60,989 bases of DNA from a virus. The notes under the pieces are model-generated. The model saw nothing but the letters and a program-made list of their open reading frames with translations, was not told the DNA's origin and made no database searches. Shown here in pieces: positions 28,296 to 37,400 of this stretch. Numbering within the stretch: position 1 is the stretch's first letter; the number at the start of each line of letters is the position of its first letter. Where the stretch lies: positions 1 through 60,989 of IMG/VR virus record IMGVR_UViG_3300033153_004031, one strand, 5' to 3'. Both the position numbers and the translations under genes were made by a program.

Positions 28296-30172
28296 TTAGT
28301 GAAGTATCCCCTCCCCAGTGGCCTCCCAAAATCCAACCCCCGTTCCCGAAGATATTGCACCACAAGGTTGATCGGGATAGCACCATTTAGGCCCGGGGAT
28401 TCAATATGTATTGCGTCATATACGATGCTGAACTCCGGTATCTCGTTCTGTCTGATTGTATATTTTGCGGTTTCCAGTGGATATTCCTCTTCAATTACAC
28501 TGAGAATAAAATCCTTCTGGTATAGGATTTTTCCCTCGCCGCTCTTATCTTTTAAGGCGCGTGGCTCTCCCGGGATAGGGGAAAACAACACTTCGCGCCC
28601 CACACCGGCGTTATGGAGCGCAACGACTTTTCCTTCCTGCTCCCCGTCTATTGCCCATACCGCACTACCGGAGGTCCCACCATACCCGGCAGTGGCATCG
28701 AACCATAGGCTTGTGTTTTTTAGCCAGTTATAAGCCACTTTATTTTTAAGGAGCTTCAAATACACACCCGCGTATACACTATCCAAAAAGGAAAAGCCCG
28801 TGATGGAGATAATGCCTTCTGTGGAATACTTTTGGAACAGACTCGGATTACCCACCATTAGAATTCTATCCCCGGCACGGATGTCGTCACTATTACCGAG
28901 CGGTGCTCCCATATATTTCATCCCTGTTACCGGGGTCGTGGTCATAATAGCGCAATCGAAATCCCAGGATAACACGGGTTCTCCGTCTACCTGGAGAACA
29001 GATGCAGGAGTCCCAAAATGGTCTGACACACTGGTGTAGCGCACGTATGGACGCCCCGGAAAAACGAACCACATTTGTTCAAGGTCTTTCGACACATATA
29101 ACGCCCCGTTCAGCGCATCGCTGGCAACATGGGCGTTGGTCAGCACAACCCCTTTTACACCGCTGTATTTACTGTCTCGATAATATCCCCACTCCCGTAA
29201 GCCGGGGAATCCCTTCGACTTGCTATCTTCCATAAAGGGGAAATTACCCAGAAATGTCCCGGTCCCGTGCCCCATCATCCAGAATAGGTCTAACTTGACG
29301 GTGCCGTAAAGGACATCAGCAAAGGTGGCGTTGCGAATGTCCCGCTTGGGCTTATCTTTATCCTTATCAAGTTCTTTGAGTTTGTTCTCCAGGGATTCAA
29401 TCTTTCTTTCAAGCTTGCCGACCTCTGCGGGTTTTTCTTTGTACTTGTCTTTTAGGTCGAAGTAGCCAGCCACGATATTCACTTTTCTATTATCCGGGAC
29501 GGGTTTTATCTCAACAATACCCCTCGGGTCATATCCTGTAATTAAGTTGTTATCCGGCTCCCCTTCGAGGTAAACACCCCAACCCAACATTGTTGGGTAA
29601 GTATCATCCCAAGATTCAAACCACAGTAGTTTTACATCGCTCGATGTATTCACGACGTTTTTTGAAATGGAATACCCATGCGCCTTAATCCGCGTTAGAA
29701 TTTCTTCTGCTTTAGGAAGTGATACATTGGCAACCTCGGATATAGACCGCACATCATCCTTGTATTTGTCTAAGTATGGATCGATTTCGTCTTCTTTGGT
29801 TTCGTAAACAACCAGCACGTTTTTTGGAAACTTGGCACCTTTCGGCGCAATGGCTCCAAGTGGGATGAACGTGTTGGCAATCGGGTCTATCCATTGGTTA
29901 ATGTCCGTTAAGTACCTGTTGTGTTTTGGTTCAGTGCGCCCCGCTTCTACCTCGCTGATTGCGGATTGGATTTCTTTTCTCACAAAATCAGCGTCGATTC
30001 GCTTTTCTTTTGGAAGGGGGGTGGTGAAATAAACGTGAAACACCGGATGGTGGAAGACCAGATGAACAGAACTCTGACGCGCCTTGTCGCGTACTTCGTC
30101 ATTAGCGGATAAGGGCGGAGGGGCACACAAAAGGCACACACTTAACAAAATTGTTAATATTTTATATTTCAT
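28292..30172 (-). CDS. Secreted trypsin-like (S1) serine protease
   Basis: A 626-residue protein with a signal peptide (MKYKILTILLSVCLLCAPPP, cleavage near SAN-DE). An N-terminal domain of about 230 residues has no recognised fold. A charged coiled coil follows (about 250-295; KLERKIESLENKLKELDKD). The chymotrypsin-fold protease shows VVLTNAHVAS (His about 347), WDFDCAIMT (Asp about 404) and GYGGTSGSAV (Ser about 500), spaced as in trypsin-like enzymes. It overlaps the endolysin gene by 4 bases. An exported protease in a lysis region is unusual: it may cut envelope proteins at lysis or act outside the cell. Confidence 0.88.
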   Translation of the reverse strand: MKYKILTILLSVCLLCAPPPLSANDEVRDKARQSSVHLVFHHPVFHVYFTTPLPKEKRIDADFVRKEIQSAISEVEAGRTEPKHNRYLTDINQWIDPIANTFIPLGAIAPKGAKFPKNVLVVYETKEDEIDPYLDKYKDDVRSISEVANVSLPKAEEILTRIKAHGYSISKNVVNTSSDVKLLWFESWDDTYPTMLGWGVYLEGEPDNNLITGYDPRGIVEIKPVPDNRKVNIVAGYFDLKDKYKEKPAEVGKLERKIESLENKLKELDKDKDKPKRDIRNATFADVLYGTVKLDLFWMMGHGTGTFLGNFPFMEDSKSKGFPGLREWGYYRDSKYSGVKGVVLTNAHVASDALNGALYVSKDLEQMWFVFPGRPYVRYTSVSDHFGTPASVLQVDGEPVLSWDFDCAIMTTTPVTGMKYMGAPLGNSDDIRAGDRILMVGNPSLFQKYSTEGIISITGFSFLDSVYAGVYLKLLKNKVAYNWLKNTSLWFDATAGYGGTSGSAVWAIDGEQEGKVVALHNAGVGREVLFSPIPGEPRALKDKSGEGKILYQKDFILSVIEEEYPLETAKYTIRQNEIPEFSIVYDAIHIESPGLNGAIPINLVVQYLRERGLDFGRPLGRGYFTK

Positions 30173-30618
30173 GTTATATCCTCCTTGGCCAATAGGTTTG
30201 CGTTCTCTCTTGCCCTACGTCCCACCTGTTGGGCGTAGCGGCTATTTAACAACTCGTCGTGTGCTTTTAACCACTCCTTGTTTCTGAGCGCCGTAAGCAT
30301 TTTGACGAATGCCTTTACCTTGTGGATACCCATGTTAAATATCAGGTCGATGACAACTGCCCGCCGTACCGGGTCGAGGTCTAATCCAAGCCGGTCACAA
30401 TCCCGCTCGGCCACCCAGTAGTCGTAATCAAATATCTTCTCCCATATAGACTTTGGCAGCGCAGACCCATGGGCAAAGTGATGCCCCCATCCGCCAGTGG
30501 GAAAGCCAAGCGGATCGGTATACACCTTTTCGGAATACCCCTCGAACACCTTGATTCTATTGCGAATCCAGTCGTCTGTGATGATGTCTTTTGACAAAAT
30601 ATACCCCCCCGTCCCCAT
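30169..30618 (-). CDS. Endolysin, phage-type lysozyme (GH24)
   Basis: A 149-residue muramidase. The T4-lysozyme catalytic triad is present with exact spacing: VFEGYSEKVYTDPLGFPTGG gives E26, D35 and T41 (E-8-D-5-T). Downstream RRAVVIDLIFNMG and the RRARENANL stretch fit the C-terminal lobe. The moderately hydrophobic start (MGTGGYILSK) is not a clear signal-anchor, so release probably relies on the holin. Length is typical. Confidence 0.92.
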   Translation of the reverse strand: MGTGGYILSKDIITDDWIRNRIKVFEGYSEKVYTDPLGFPTGGWGHHFAHGSALPKSIWEKIFDYDYWVAERDCDRLGLDLDPVRRAVVIDLIFNMGIHKVKAFVKMLTALRNKEWLKAHDELLNSRYAQQVGRRARENANLLAKEDIT

Positions 30619-30620
30619 AA

Positions 30621-30650
30621 TAAAACAAAAAAGCCCCGCTAACAGGGCTT
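30621..30650 (-). terminator. Intrinsic terminator upstream of the endolysin gene
   Basis: On the minus strand: AAGCCC, an 8-base loop, GGGCTT, then TTTTGTTTT. It overlaps the stop of the 62-residue gene, so endolysin and protease expression would need readthrough or antitermination. Confidence 0.7.
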
Positions 30651-30837
30651 AGTCTTCAAAGTTATATTTGATCTTTTTCATGGCTTTTTCAACAGCGATA
30701 ATCTGGTCTGTGATTAGCTCAATGGATCGTTCGGTTTTCAGCAATTCCTTGTGGTCGTTTTTCAGGCGAGACTTAATCACTGCCAGATTGTGAGCCAAAT
30801 CCTGCTTTCTCCTGACTAGGTTCACTATCTCGCTCAT
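30649..30837 (-). CDS. Coiled-coil protein (62 aa)
   Basis: A 62-residue, almost wholly helical, heptad-patterned protein (VRRKQDLAHNLAVIKSRLKN, LLKTERSIELITDQI). No membrane segment or signal. Its position before the endolysin suggests an accessory lysis or regulatory role; it ends inside an intrinsic terminator. Confidence 0.6.
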   Translation of the reverse strand: MSEIVNLVRRKQDLAHNLAVIKSRLKNDHKELLKTERSIELITDQIIAVEKAMKKIKYNFED

Positions 30838-30946
30838 TTAGAGCCTCCTCGTCTTCAAACCATGTTTTACACATGTGGCACTCGTAGATCACAGCCCTTA
30901 ACCGCGCCCTATCGTTGCCACACCTAGGACACTCGGGGGTTCTCAT
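30773..30946 (-). CDS. Zinc-ribbon protein (57 aa)
   Basis: A 57-residue protein with CPRCGN and CHMCKTWF knuckles (a four-Cys zinc ribbon) and an acidic/serine-rich tail. The ATG overlaps the previous TGA (ATGA), and its last 65 bases overlap the start of the next gene in another frame. Confidence 0.6.
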   Translation of the reverse strand: MRTPECPRCGNDRARLRAVIYECHMCKTWFEDEEALNERDSEPSQEKAGFGSQSGSD

Positions 30947-31248
30947 CCAACACCTCCAATGCGTACCCGTTTTAATTGCTTACGGCGGCCAGGTCGTTCA
31001 CCCGTGCGATGATCGGATGTTACCATTCGGCACCCAGTGGAATTACGCCGCCCGTCTGCGACCACCACATCCCCGCGTCTACGCCTTAGTGACGAAGTGC
31101 CCTCGCTGCGCCGTAAGCAATTTTGTTTGGTTGTTGGAATCACCGCCTCCAAGCCGCACACGCCACAAATCCAAGCATTCGAATCTTCCCATTTAAACAA
31201 CGCCGACCTGCAATAGGGGCATTCCCTATTGTCCCTTATGACGCTCAT
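30943..31248 (-). CDS. Zinc-ribbon protein with very basic C-terminus (101 aa)
   Basis: A 101-residue protein: CPYC ... CGVCG zinc ribbon (about 10-32), then a long Arg-rich, probably disordered tail (LRRRRGDVVVADGRR; GERPGRRKQLKRVR). It looks nucleic-acid-binding and overlaps the upstream gene by 23 bases. Confidence 0.6.
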   Translation of the reverse strand: MSVIRDNRECPYCRSALFKWEDSNAWICGVCGLEAVIPTTKQNCLRRSEGTSSLRRRRGDVVVADGRRNSTGCRMVTSDHRTGERPGRRKQLKRVRIGGVG

Positions 31249-31477
31249 GGCATTCTTTTAAAAACTTGTCCCAGGTTTCCTTCCACTCGGTTCTGGTGAC
31301 ATAATTCGGCATCCCGTTGTGGCCGATCAGCATTTCCTTCAACTCCTGGATGTCGTCCCCCTGCCGCTTCAATTCCTTCTTTTGGTTCTGCCCCTCCTGC
31401 TTCATTGCGCCCCATCCTGCACCAACCCCTATGAGCGCCACAACCGTTGGAAACCAGATCGCGAGTTCTGTCATCAC
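31226..31477 (-). CDS. Membrane-anchored coiled-coil protein (83 aa), possible lysis accessory
   Basis: An 83-residue protein with one N-terminal membrane span (LAIWFPTVVALIGVGAGWGA, about 5-24), then a charged coiled coil (QNQKKELKRQGDDIQELKEM) and a short soluble C-terminus. This architecture is common among small phage lysis-cassette proteins (holin partners or i-spanin-like proteins). No lipoprotein partner overlaps it. Confidence 0.6.
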   Translation of the reverse strand: MMTELAIWFPTVVALIGVGAGWGAMKQEGQNQKKELKRQGDDIQELKEMLIGHNGMPNYVTRTEWKETWDKFLKECHERHKGQ

Positions 31478-31487
31478 AACGCCTCCA

Positions 31488-32576
31488 CTACGCCGGCCGG
31501 ATATACACTGCGGCCTCCTGGCCGATCCCAGACATGCGGTTCAGTTCCACCATCCCGCAGATGAAACGGTTCTCATTTAACCCCCCACAACTTACCGGGT
31601 CAAACCAACTGAGCTTGTAATCTCTCGGGGAAAACTCCCCCGCTCCGAGCGGCCCGGGCCTGCTGGTGTAAAGAATCCATCGGTCTTCGTCAGGGTCTTT
31701 GAGGACGTATTCCGTGGCCTGTCTCGCTGTCCAGGGCATGGCTACAAACTCGTTAATCCTCGGGATCAACTTGGATATCGTGGCCTGAAAACCGATCTGT
31801 CGAAAATCCGTATCGGACAGGTGCCCGAATCGCGTTGTGCCCCGAGTGTAAACCATCACCCCCCGGCAGCCGGTCATGAACACCGCCCAGTTCTTTTTCC
31901 GCATGATCGCCCCGCTCCCGTACCAATCCATATCTGGGTGCGTTGATTCGCTCAGTATCAGCTCGTACCGGCCCCGGGCCTCCGCTATCGCATTGGTCAG
32001 GCCGTGATAAATCGCGTGGCGGTCCGGGCCGATCCACTGAATCATGAACAGGTCAATGTTTGGATCGTCACCGAAATCGAACTGAAGGCCGCTGTTCTGA
32101 TGAATCCCCACCGTGTGCCGCCTCTGGTCGTACTGTTTGAGCAATGCCGCAATCTGGGATGCCCGGTTTTGATGGATGGCCTCCCGGTATTCCTCCCCGA
32201 CTACCCACACCAAACGCTCAATGTCACCGAAATAATAAACCAACTGCTGAATGTATTGCAGCTCCGCTGGTGTCACCTTGGCACCTGAATTGAACGGGTC
32301 GGAACCATCGTCGTGCAGGAATAGGAACGTCCACACCCCGCCGGAACTAGCCTTCTGGATGAATGCCCGCCAATCGGTCATCCGGTTCGGGTCCAAGGGT
32401 TTACTCGGATCGCCGCCGATGAACGGGTTGCCGTCGAAATCAGAAAAAGACGACGCATGGCAATACAGGGCGTTTACCTTAGAAGCAATGCAACGGTCCA
32501 AGATTTGGTGCTTGTTCGGCAGCCACAGCAGATTCTCCGGGTCGCCGAGGCCGCTGATTTTTTCGTTTAGCAACAT
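31488..32576 (-). CDS. Putative TIM-barrel glycoside-hydrolase-like protein
   Basis: A 362-residue protein with alternating strands and helices typical of a (beta/alpha)8 barrel: VNALYCHASSFSDFDGNPF, VWTFLFLHDDGSDP, LVWVVGEEYREAIHQNRA, and a late small beta domain (RWILYTSRP ... YKLSWFDP) as in DUF4038/apiosidase-like glycosidases. E in VVGEEY and E in LILSESTH could be the catalytic pair. It may degrade host surface polysaccharide as a tail-associated enzyme. Confidence 0.55.
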   Translation of the reverse strand: MLLNEKISGLGDPENLLWLPNKHQILDRCIASKVNALYCHASSFSDFDGNPFIGGDPSKPLDPNRMTDWRAFIQKASSGGVWTFLFLHDDGSDPFNSGAKVTPAELQYIQQLVYYFGDIERLVWVVGEEYREAIHQNRASQIAALLKQYDQRRHTVGIHQNSGLQFDFGDDPNIDLFMIQWIGPDRHAIYHGLTNAIAEARGRYELILSESTHPDMDWYGSGAIMRKKNWAVFMTGCRGVMVYTRGTTRFGHLSDTDFRQIGFQATISKLIPRINEFVAMPWTARQATEYVLKDPDEDRWILYTSRPGPLGAGEFSPRDYKLSWFDPVSCGGLNENRFICGMVELNRMSGIGQEAAVYIRPA

Positions 32577-32583
32577 TCGCTTA

Positions 32584-32664
32584 TTACCTATTCTTTTTCA
32601 TCTGGTAATAAATAACGCCGAACACAGCGCCGATAAAAAGGATCATAATAATTGCATCGGTCAT
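32584..32664 (-). CDS. Single-span mini membrane protein (26 aa)
   Basis: A 26-residue peptide (MTDAIIMILFIGAVFGVIYY followed by a basic end) with a GGAGTAG ribosome-binding site, six bases after the holin gene. Could be an antiholin-like or accessory lysis peptide. Confidence 0.5.
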   Translation of the reverse strand: MTDAIIMILFIGAVFGVIYYQMKKNR

Positions 32665-32669
32665 AATTT

Positions 32670-33083
32670 CTACTCCTTGTTTTTGACGGCCTTCACACCG
32701 CCCTGGAAAGCGTACATACCAAAATAAAAAATCACTACCGCCATGGTGGGCGTGCTCAATAGTTTGAGCAGGTCGATCAGCACCTGGCACCAAGTGGGAT
32801 CAAACCGCCAGATAGCACCCGCTGTAATCACCATGGTAAGGAACGTTCCGCAAAACATGAACGACAAGTACCGCCGCGTCAGGCCCTTGGACGTGTCCTC
32901 TTTTGCCAACACTTCCATGAGTTTGATATGGCTTTCGATAATCTTGTAGTTCAGTTCGGCTTTTTCCTCCTTGGTAAACCACACCTTATCGATCCCGGCT
33001 ACTACACCGTCTGTGGCCCTACCCACTACGTCCAACGCCTTCTCCGCCGTTTTTCCTGTTTGGAAAATGTCCCAGAATCCCAT
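32670..33083 (-). CDS. Holin of the 3TM superfamily
   Basis: A 137-residue protein. Residues 1-70 are an amphipathic/soluble region (KTAEKALDVVGRATDGVVAG; WFTKEEKAELNYKI), followed by RRYLSFMFCGTFLTMVITAG and STPTMAVVIFYFGMYAFQGG membrane segments. This matches the 3TM holin family (PF11351) seen in phages and gene-transfer agents. It would trigger inner-membrane permeabilisation and release the endolysin. Flanked by mini membrane proteins on both sides. Confidence 0.8.
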   Translation of the reverse strand: MGFWDIFQTGKTAEKALDVVGRATDGVVAGIDKVWFTKEEKAELNYKIIESHIKLMEVLAKEDTSKGLTRRYLSFMFCGTFLTMVITAGAIWRFDPTWCQVLIDLLKLLSTPTMAVVIFYFGMYAFQGGVKAVKNKE

Positions 33084-33092
33084 GCTCCCCCC

Positions 33093-33185
33093 TTAAAACC
33101 CTAAGTCGATCTGGTTTACCCAATGCACCAAGTATGCAATTGCAATTGTTACACCTAGTGCTACACCTATGAGTAACTTCTTCAT
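33093..33185 (-). CDS. Single-span mini membrane protein (30 aa)
   Basis: A 30-residue peptide with one membrane span (LLIGVALGVTIAIAYLVHWV). The ATG overlaps the previous stop (ATATGA), and it ends just ahead of the holin gene. Possible accessory lysis peptide. Confidence 0.5.
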   Translation of the reverse strand: MKKLLIGVALGVTIAIAYLVHWVNQIDLGF

Positions 33186-34069
33186 ATCTTCCTTAACTCC
33201 CCGAAGAACCAATCCGTTGCCGGGCCGGGGTTCGGGTATTTGACGTGCGGGTTCGGTATCCGGTTCCCGAAAAACTCGTGGCTATACAACCAGAACCCGC
33301 CGTATTTATTTCTCAAATGCCGCAAGTAATTTATCAGTGAGAACTCGTCGTGGAACCACTCGCACCACACCCCAGGGACAATGGTTGGTTTAACCTTGTT
33401 CCGTTTGTACGTAAAAGCCCATTTCTTGCGCTCCCACCACGATATGTCACCCTGGTATGTTTCCTGCGTGAAGTGGTGTAATTGTCCCGGATACTGCCGC
33501 ATAGTCCAACCGCCGGAGTACGGCATCTGTCCGTGGATTTGTATCCCGGAATGATCCAACTGCTTCCTGGTGAGCCCGGCATGCACCTTCCACAGGTCTT
33601 CCATGCTGTATTTTATACAAATAGGGCAATAACACCGATGCTCGGGGCCACCGAGGGAGTGGTAGAACGGCACAATGTCGGGCGCGTCTTTTTCAAGGTG
33701 TTCCAAGTCCCAGATGATACCATCAGCGCCGACTTCCTTGGCAAACCACATGGCATGGTTAGTGCGCTCGTTTATGTACGTCTTACTGGTAGGACACGGA
33801 GTCCGGGCCAGTAGCCTCCCGTCCTGTGTCTGCCATCGGTGCTCCACCCTCACCTTTGTCCACGGGCGAATCCACAAGGGGACAATCAGGATACGGCATC
33901 GGTCTTTATACCTGTTAATAGTATCAATAATGGTATCACGGGAGTCGTAGTAATTACTCGGCGCGTCCCACGGCAGGTCGTGGCAGGTGACAAGCAAGGT
34001 GTCGATGCCGGCGTCCACCAGTTTGTCAATGTACTCATAATTCGGCCAGAGAATGTATGCCGCTTTCAT
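33182..34069 (-). CDS. Putative TIM-barrel hydrolase (295 aa)
   Basis: A 295-residue protein with barrel-like strands: AYILWPNY, GIDTLLVTCHDLPWDA, RCRILIVPLWIRPW, GADGIIWDLEHLEKDAPD, TIVPGVWCEWFHDEF, GGFWLYSHEFFG. The acidic DLEHLE and CEWFHDE positions at strand ends are where glycoside hydrolases place catalytic residues. No signal peptide. With the 31488-32576 product it makes two candidate carbohydrate-active proteins flanking the holin. Confidence 0.5.
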   Translation of the reverse strand: MKAAYILWPNYEYIDKLVDAGIDTLLVTCHDLPWDAPSNYYDSRDTIIDTINRYKDRCRILIVPLWIRPWTKVRVEHRWQTQDGRLLARTPCPTSKTYINERTNHAMWFAKEVGADGIIWDLEHLEKDAPDIVPFYHSLGGPEHRCYCPICIKYSMEDLWKVHAGLTRKQLDHSGIQIHGQMPYSGGWTMRQYPGQLHHFTQETYQGDISWWERKKWAFTYKRNKVKPTIVPGVWCEWFHDEFSLINYLRHLRNKYGGFWLYSHEFFGNRIPNPHVKYPNPGPATDWFFGELRKI

Positions 34070-34071
34070 TT

Positions 34072-34404
34072 TTAGACCATGAACCCTCTTAGGGTTAATT
34101 CAGTGATTGCAGAATCCCCCGCCGCACCGACAACAAGGTTGGCGGCATTTCCAGTTGTGCATTTTATCGGATGGAAAAACTCCGCCTTTCTCTCGTCCCC
34201 GCGCACGGAGGCATCCCCGAAATAGGTTTGATAGACAGTTGTCGTACCATCCTGGATCGCAATGGAAACGTCTCCCGTCACGTCAGCAGCACGAACGGTC
34301 ACGCAAAAACCGGTAATATAGTGGGTTCTGCCAGTCTTGGCGCCCCTCGTGATCGTCTTTGCGGTATTTGCGCTACTCGTGCCGGTAACAGTCCAATGTT
34401 GCAT
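34072..34404 (-). CDS. Small beta-rich structural protein (110 aa)
   Basis: A 110-residue, Thr/Ala/Gly-rich, all-beta protein (HWTVTGTSSANTAKTIT; GDVSIAIQDGTTTVYQTYFG). This size and composition is typical of virion surface or decoration proteins in environmental phages. Confidence 0.65.
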   Translation of the reverse strand: MQHWTVTGTSSANTAKTITRGAKTGRTHYITGFCVTVRAADVTGDVSIAIQDGTTTVYQTYFGDASVRGDERKAEFFHPIKCTTGNAANLVVGAAGDSAITELTLRGFMV

Positions 34405-34490
34405 TTTTTAGTCCTCCCCTATCTTTTCATTCGGTAAACCATTTGGAAAGATTTGTCAACCTATTTTTCGTTTTGTGTTCCGTCTGGGAA

Positions 34491-37400
34491 TTATTGATAT
34501 TTTTTATATTCATCATACACACGCTTGAAAATCCGGTTTCGGCGCTCGTACAGGGCGTCTAATCGCTTTGTTTTTTGTTCTTTGGACAGCATCGGGTTCG
34601 TCCAGATACGGCGCATGGCGCGGTTGATTTGTTGTATATTGGTACGGGATTTATTCATCCGCTTCCTGAAGGCGATTTTGGTGCGGTTGTCCAGGACCAG
34701 TTTTCTCGCCTCGGCAATGTCCCCTGTTTGCCTGTAATGCGATGCTGTTTTAACGAGTTCGTCAAGATCGCGGAATATCTCGTAAAACTCCTTCTGGTAC
34801 TTCGTGTGCCTGGCTGGCCCCCCTTGCCTGATAAACCGCCCAACCAGCGGGTAATCATCAATGCGCTTTTCCGGCCTATCCGGGACAGCCCCTGTTGCTT
34901 CAAGGGCGATGTCTGCGGCCCCCAGTATAAACTTGCCAAACGTGGCGAAATACCCATTGATAAGGGCTTCCGCACGCTTGGGGGGAACATTGAGTTTGTC
35001 GCCTAGAATCTTCAGAGTCTCCGATGTCCACGGGTTGGCCTGTTGCCCACCCCTTAGACCCTCAAGGTGATACGGCACAATAGGTCTCCCGGTGAAGCTG
35101 GATTTGTTCGCCCATTGTTCTATCATCGGCACAACGGCCTGCGGGGGACCGATGGCGAATGTCTCGAATAATGTGTGACCAATAAAATCTGCGACGTGTT
35201 TTGTCCCCGTATTGCCGTATGCGGTATTAGCAATCGCAACCGGGAGGGCCATTGTTACGGCACCCACTTCAAACGGGTTTGGGATGCGGTAATGCTTGTC
35301 GCCTATCCAAAAATGCGTGTACCCCCACTTATCCCAGTCTTCCAGTTCCTTATACCGCTCATCATCCTTGTATAACCACCACAGCGCAAGGGCCGCCATT
35401 GACAACCCGGTGCCACGCATCATAAAGTTGCGACGGTTCTCCACGTCCACGGCGGCGCTTCCCAATTTATATAGCCCTTGCATACGGGCGTTCAGGAACG
35501 GCACCGTCTGGATCAGGAACTGGACTATGTTGGATTGCCCGCTCATGGAAAAATCCAACAAGTCTTTGGCGGCGAACCCTGCCTTCCCGTGTGGTACTCC
35601 AGCGGCCCGCTTCCTTGTGTACAGAGCAACACGGGCGGCGTTTTCCGATGCGGACCCTATCTTTTCCCAAAAGTCCAGCAACTGCCTCGGTGTCCTCAAT
35701 ATCCTGTCCACCGCCCCTTTTCCCTCACGCTTGAGAATACGATCAATATATTTAGACACCGCTTCTGGGTCTTCAGCCCGAATGTACGAAGAACCAAACG
35801 AAAACCCCCCGGCAGAAAATTCGACAAAATCCTGGTCTTCCTTCATGGCCTTGACAAACCCCTTGGCACTATCAATAAACGGCCTAAAGGATTTATCCAG
35901 CATGGCAACGTGCATAGTGTCACGAATCATATTGGCGACACGAAACGCAGGGCCGAATGTCGCACCGTATGTCAGCCACTTTTTGGTCTTCCCAAGCATC
36001 CGCATGGCAATGTTGTCGAACTGTTTGATGTTAAGGCCAAGAAGGGCGTTGTATAGCGACTCGTCGTGCACGAGGAAGTTGACCGGCTTGCCGTTTTCCT
36101 GAAAGGTCAACAACCGCTCCGCCTCGGCCTTTTTGAGGTACCTGCGCTTGCCTTTCTTGTCCTTGTACCAGAAAATATCCGTCGGCTTGACCTTGACCTT
36201 ACCAGTCTTTTTGTCCTTGACTTTTTTTGCCACCCGATGCACACGGGTCACAAGCCCACTGTTCGTTTGCTCCGCCTGTTTGAACGCTTCTGCCCGAGCC
36301 ACGTTCCGCATGGACTCTCCAATGATGTGCGTCCAGTTTCGGAGCACGTTTTCAAGCGGGTTGCCGATCTTACGTCCTGACCCGATCAATTTCTTTATCT
36401 TGGCGGAAATATATTTGTCATTCCGATGAGGATAGCGTGCATACTCTTGGGCCGTGACTTCATCCTCGAATATCCGGTTGAACGGCAGGTAGTACCACTG
36501 CTCCCACGCCTTGCGTTCTTCCGGGTTAATCAACCCAGACTTTTCACCGACATCTAAGACAGACTTTATAAAACGTTGAAACTCTTTATTTGCGGCCTCA
36601 TAATCCGCCCGGTCTTTGCCGCCAGCCCACTCGAAAATCCTATCCCTGACATCCTTGGTGAGCAAGAACTCCTTGCCTTCCGCCTCAAGCCTTTCAGCGC
36701 GTTTGGCCGCAACCCATTTCAGGAACTTGTCGTAATCATCCAGCCCACGAAAGAGCTTGAGCAATCCGTTGTTGCGCTCACCGGAATATAAATACCCGGC
36801 GTCATCCATCTTGAGCGTACCGTGTTCAAGAATCACGGCCATCGATGCGTTTGTGCCGGTTGCCGTTCTGTATAACTCGTAGGCTTCTTCACCGAGCATG
36901 ACTTTTATGGGGTGTAGTTTATCCACCAGTTTTGTAATGGCGGCATCGCGGGCCTCTTTGGTTTTTGCGTAGTCCAGGGTTTTAGTCAATTTTTCACGGA
37001 ACGTGGATTTCTTGGCACCGAAATACTCGTCGAACCGCCCGGACGGTTTTCTATCCATGACCTCCGCTATCTGCCCCTGCTCTGCCACACCTACGCCCGG
37101 CCTCCCTTCCCGCTCCAACATCTTCCCGGTTTCAATATCCCGCAACACCCCACGGAACGTCCGTATCCCGATCTTATTTACAAGCGTGTCGATAAAATCC
37201 TTAATTTTTTCAATAATCTTCTGGATACCTTTTGGATTATCCCGCCGCCCCATCGCATCGGCTACGGCTTGCGCCCGGCCTTCTGCACCCGGCTTGTAAT
37301 TGCCTTTCTTTGCGTGTTTGTTTAACAACGCCATCTCAACAGGGTTGAACGCCCCGATGTTTTCCAAGAGATGTTGCATCTCATGATCCCACGTGTTCTG

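Noticed and set aside
35296-36102. Long plus-strand frames (268 and 192 codons) opposite the giant virion protein
   Set aside because: Their composition is that of an antisense shadow (Ser/Arg/Pro-rich, no start signal), and the minus-strand gene has recognisable domains.
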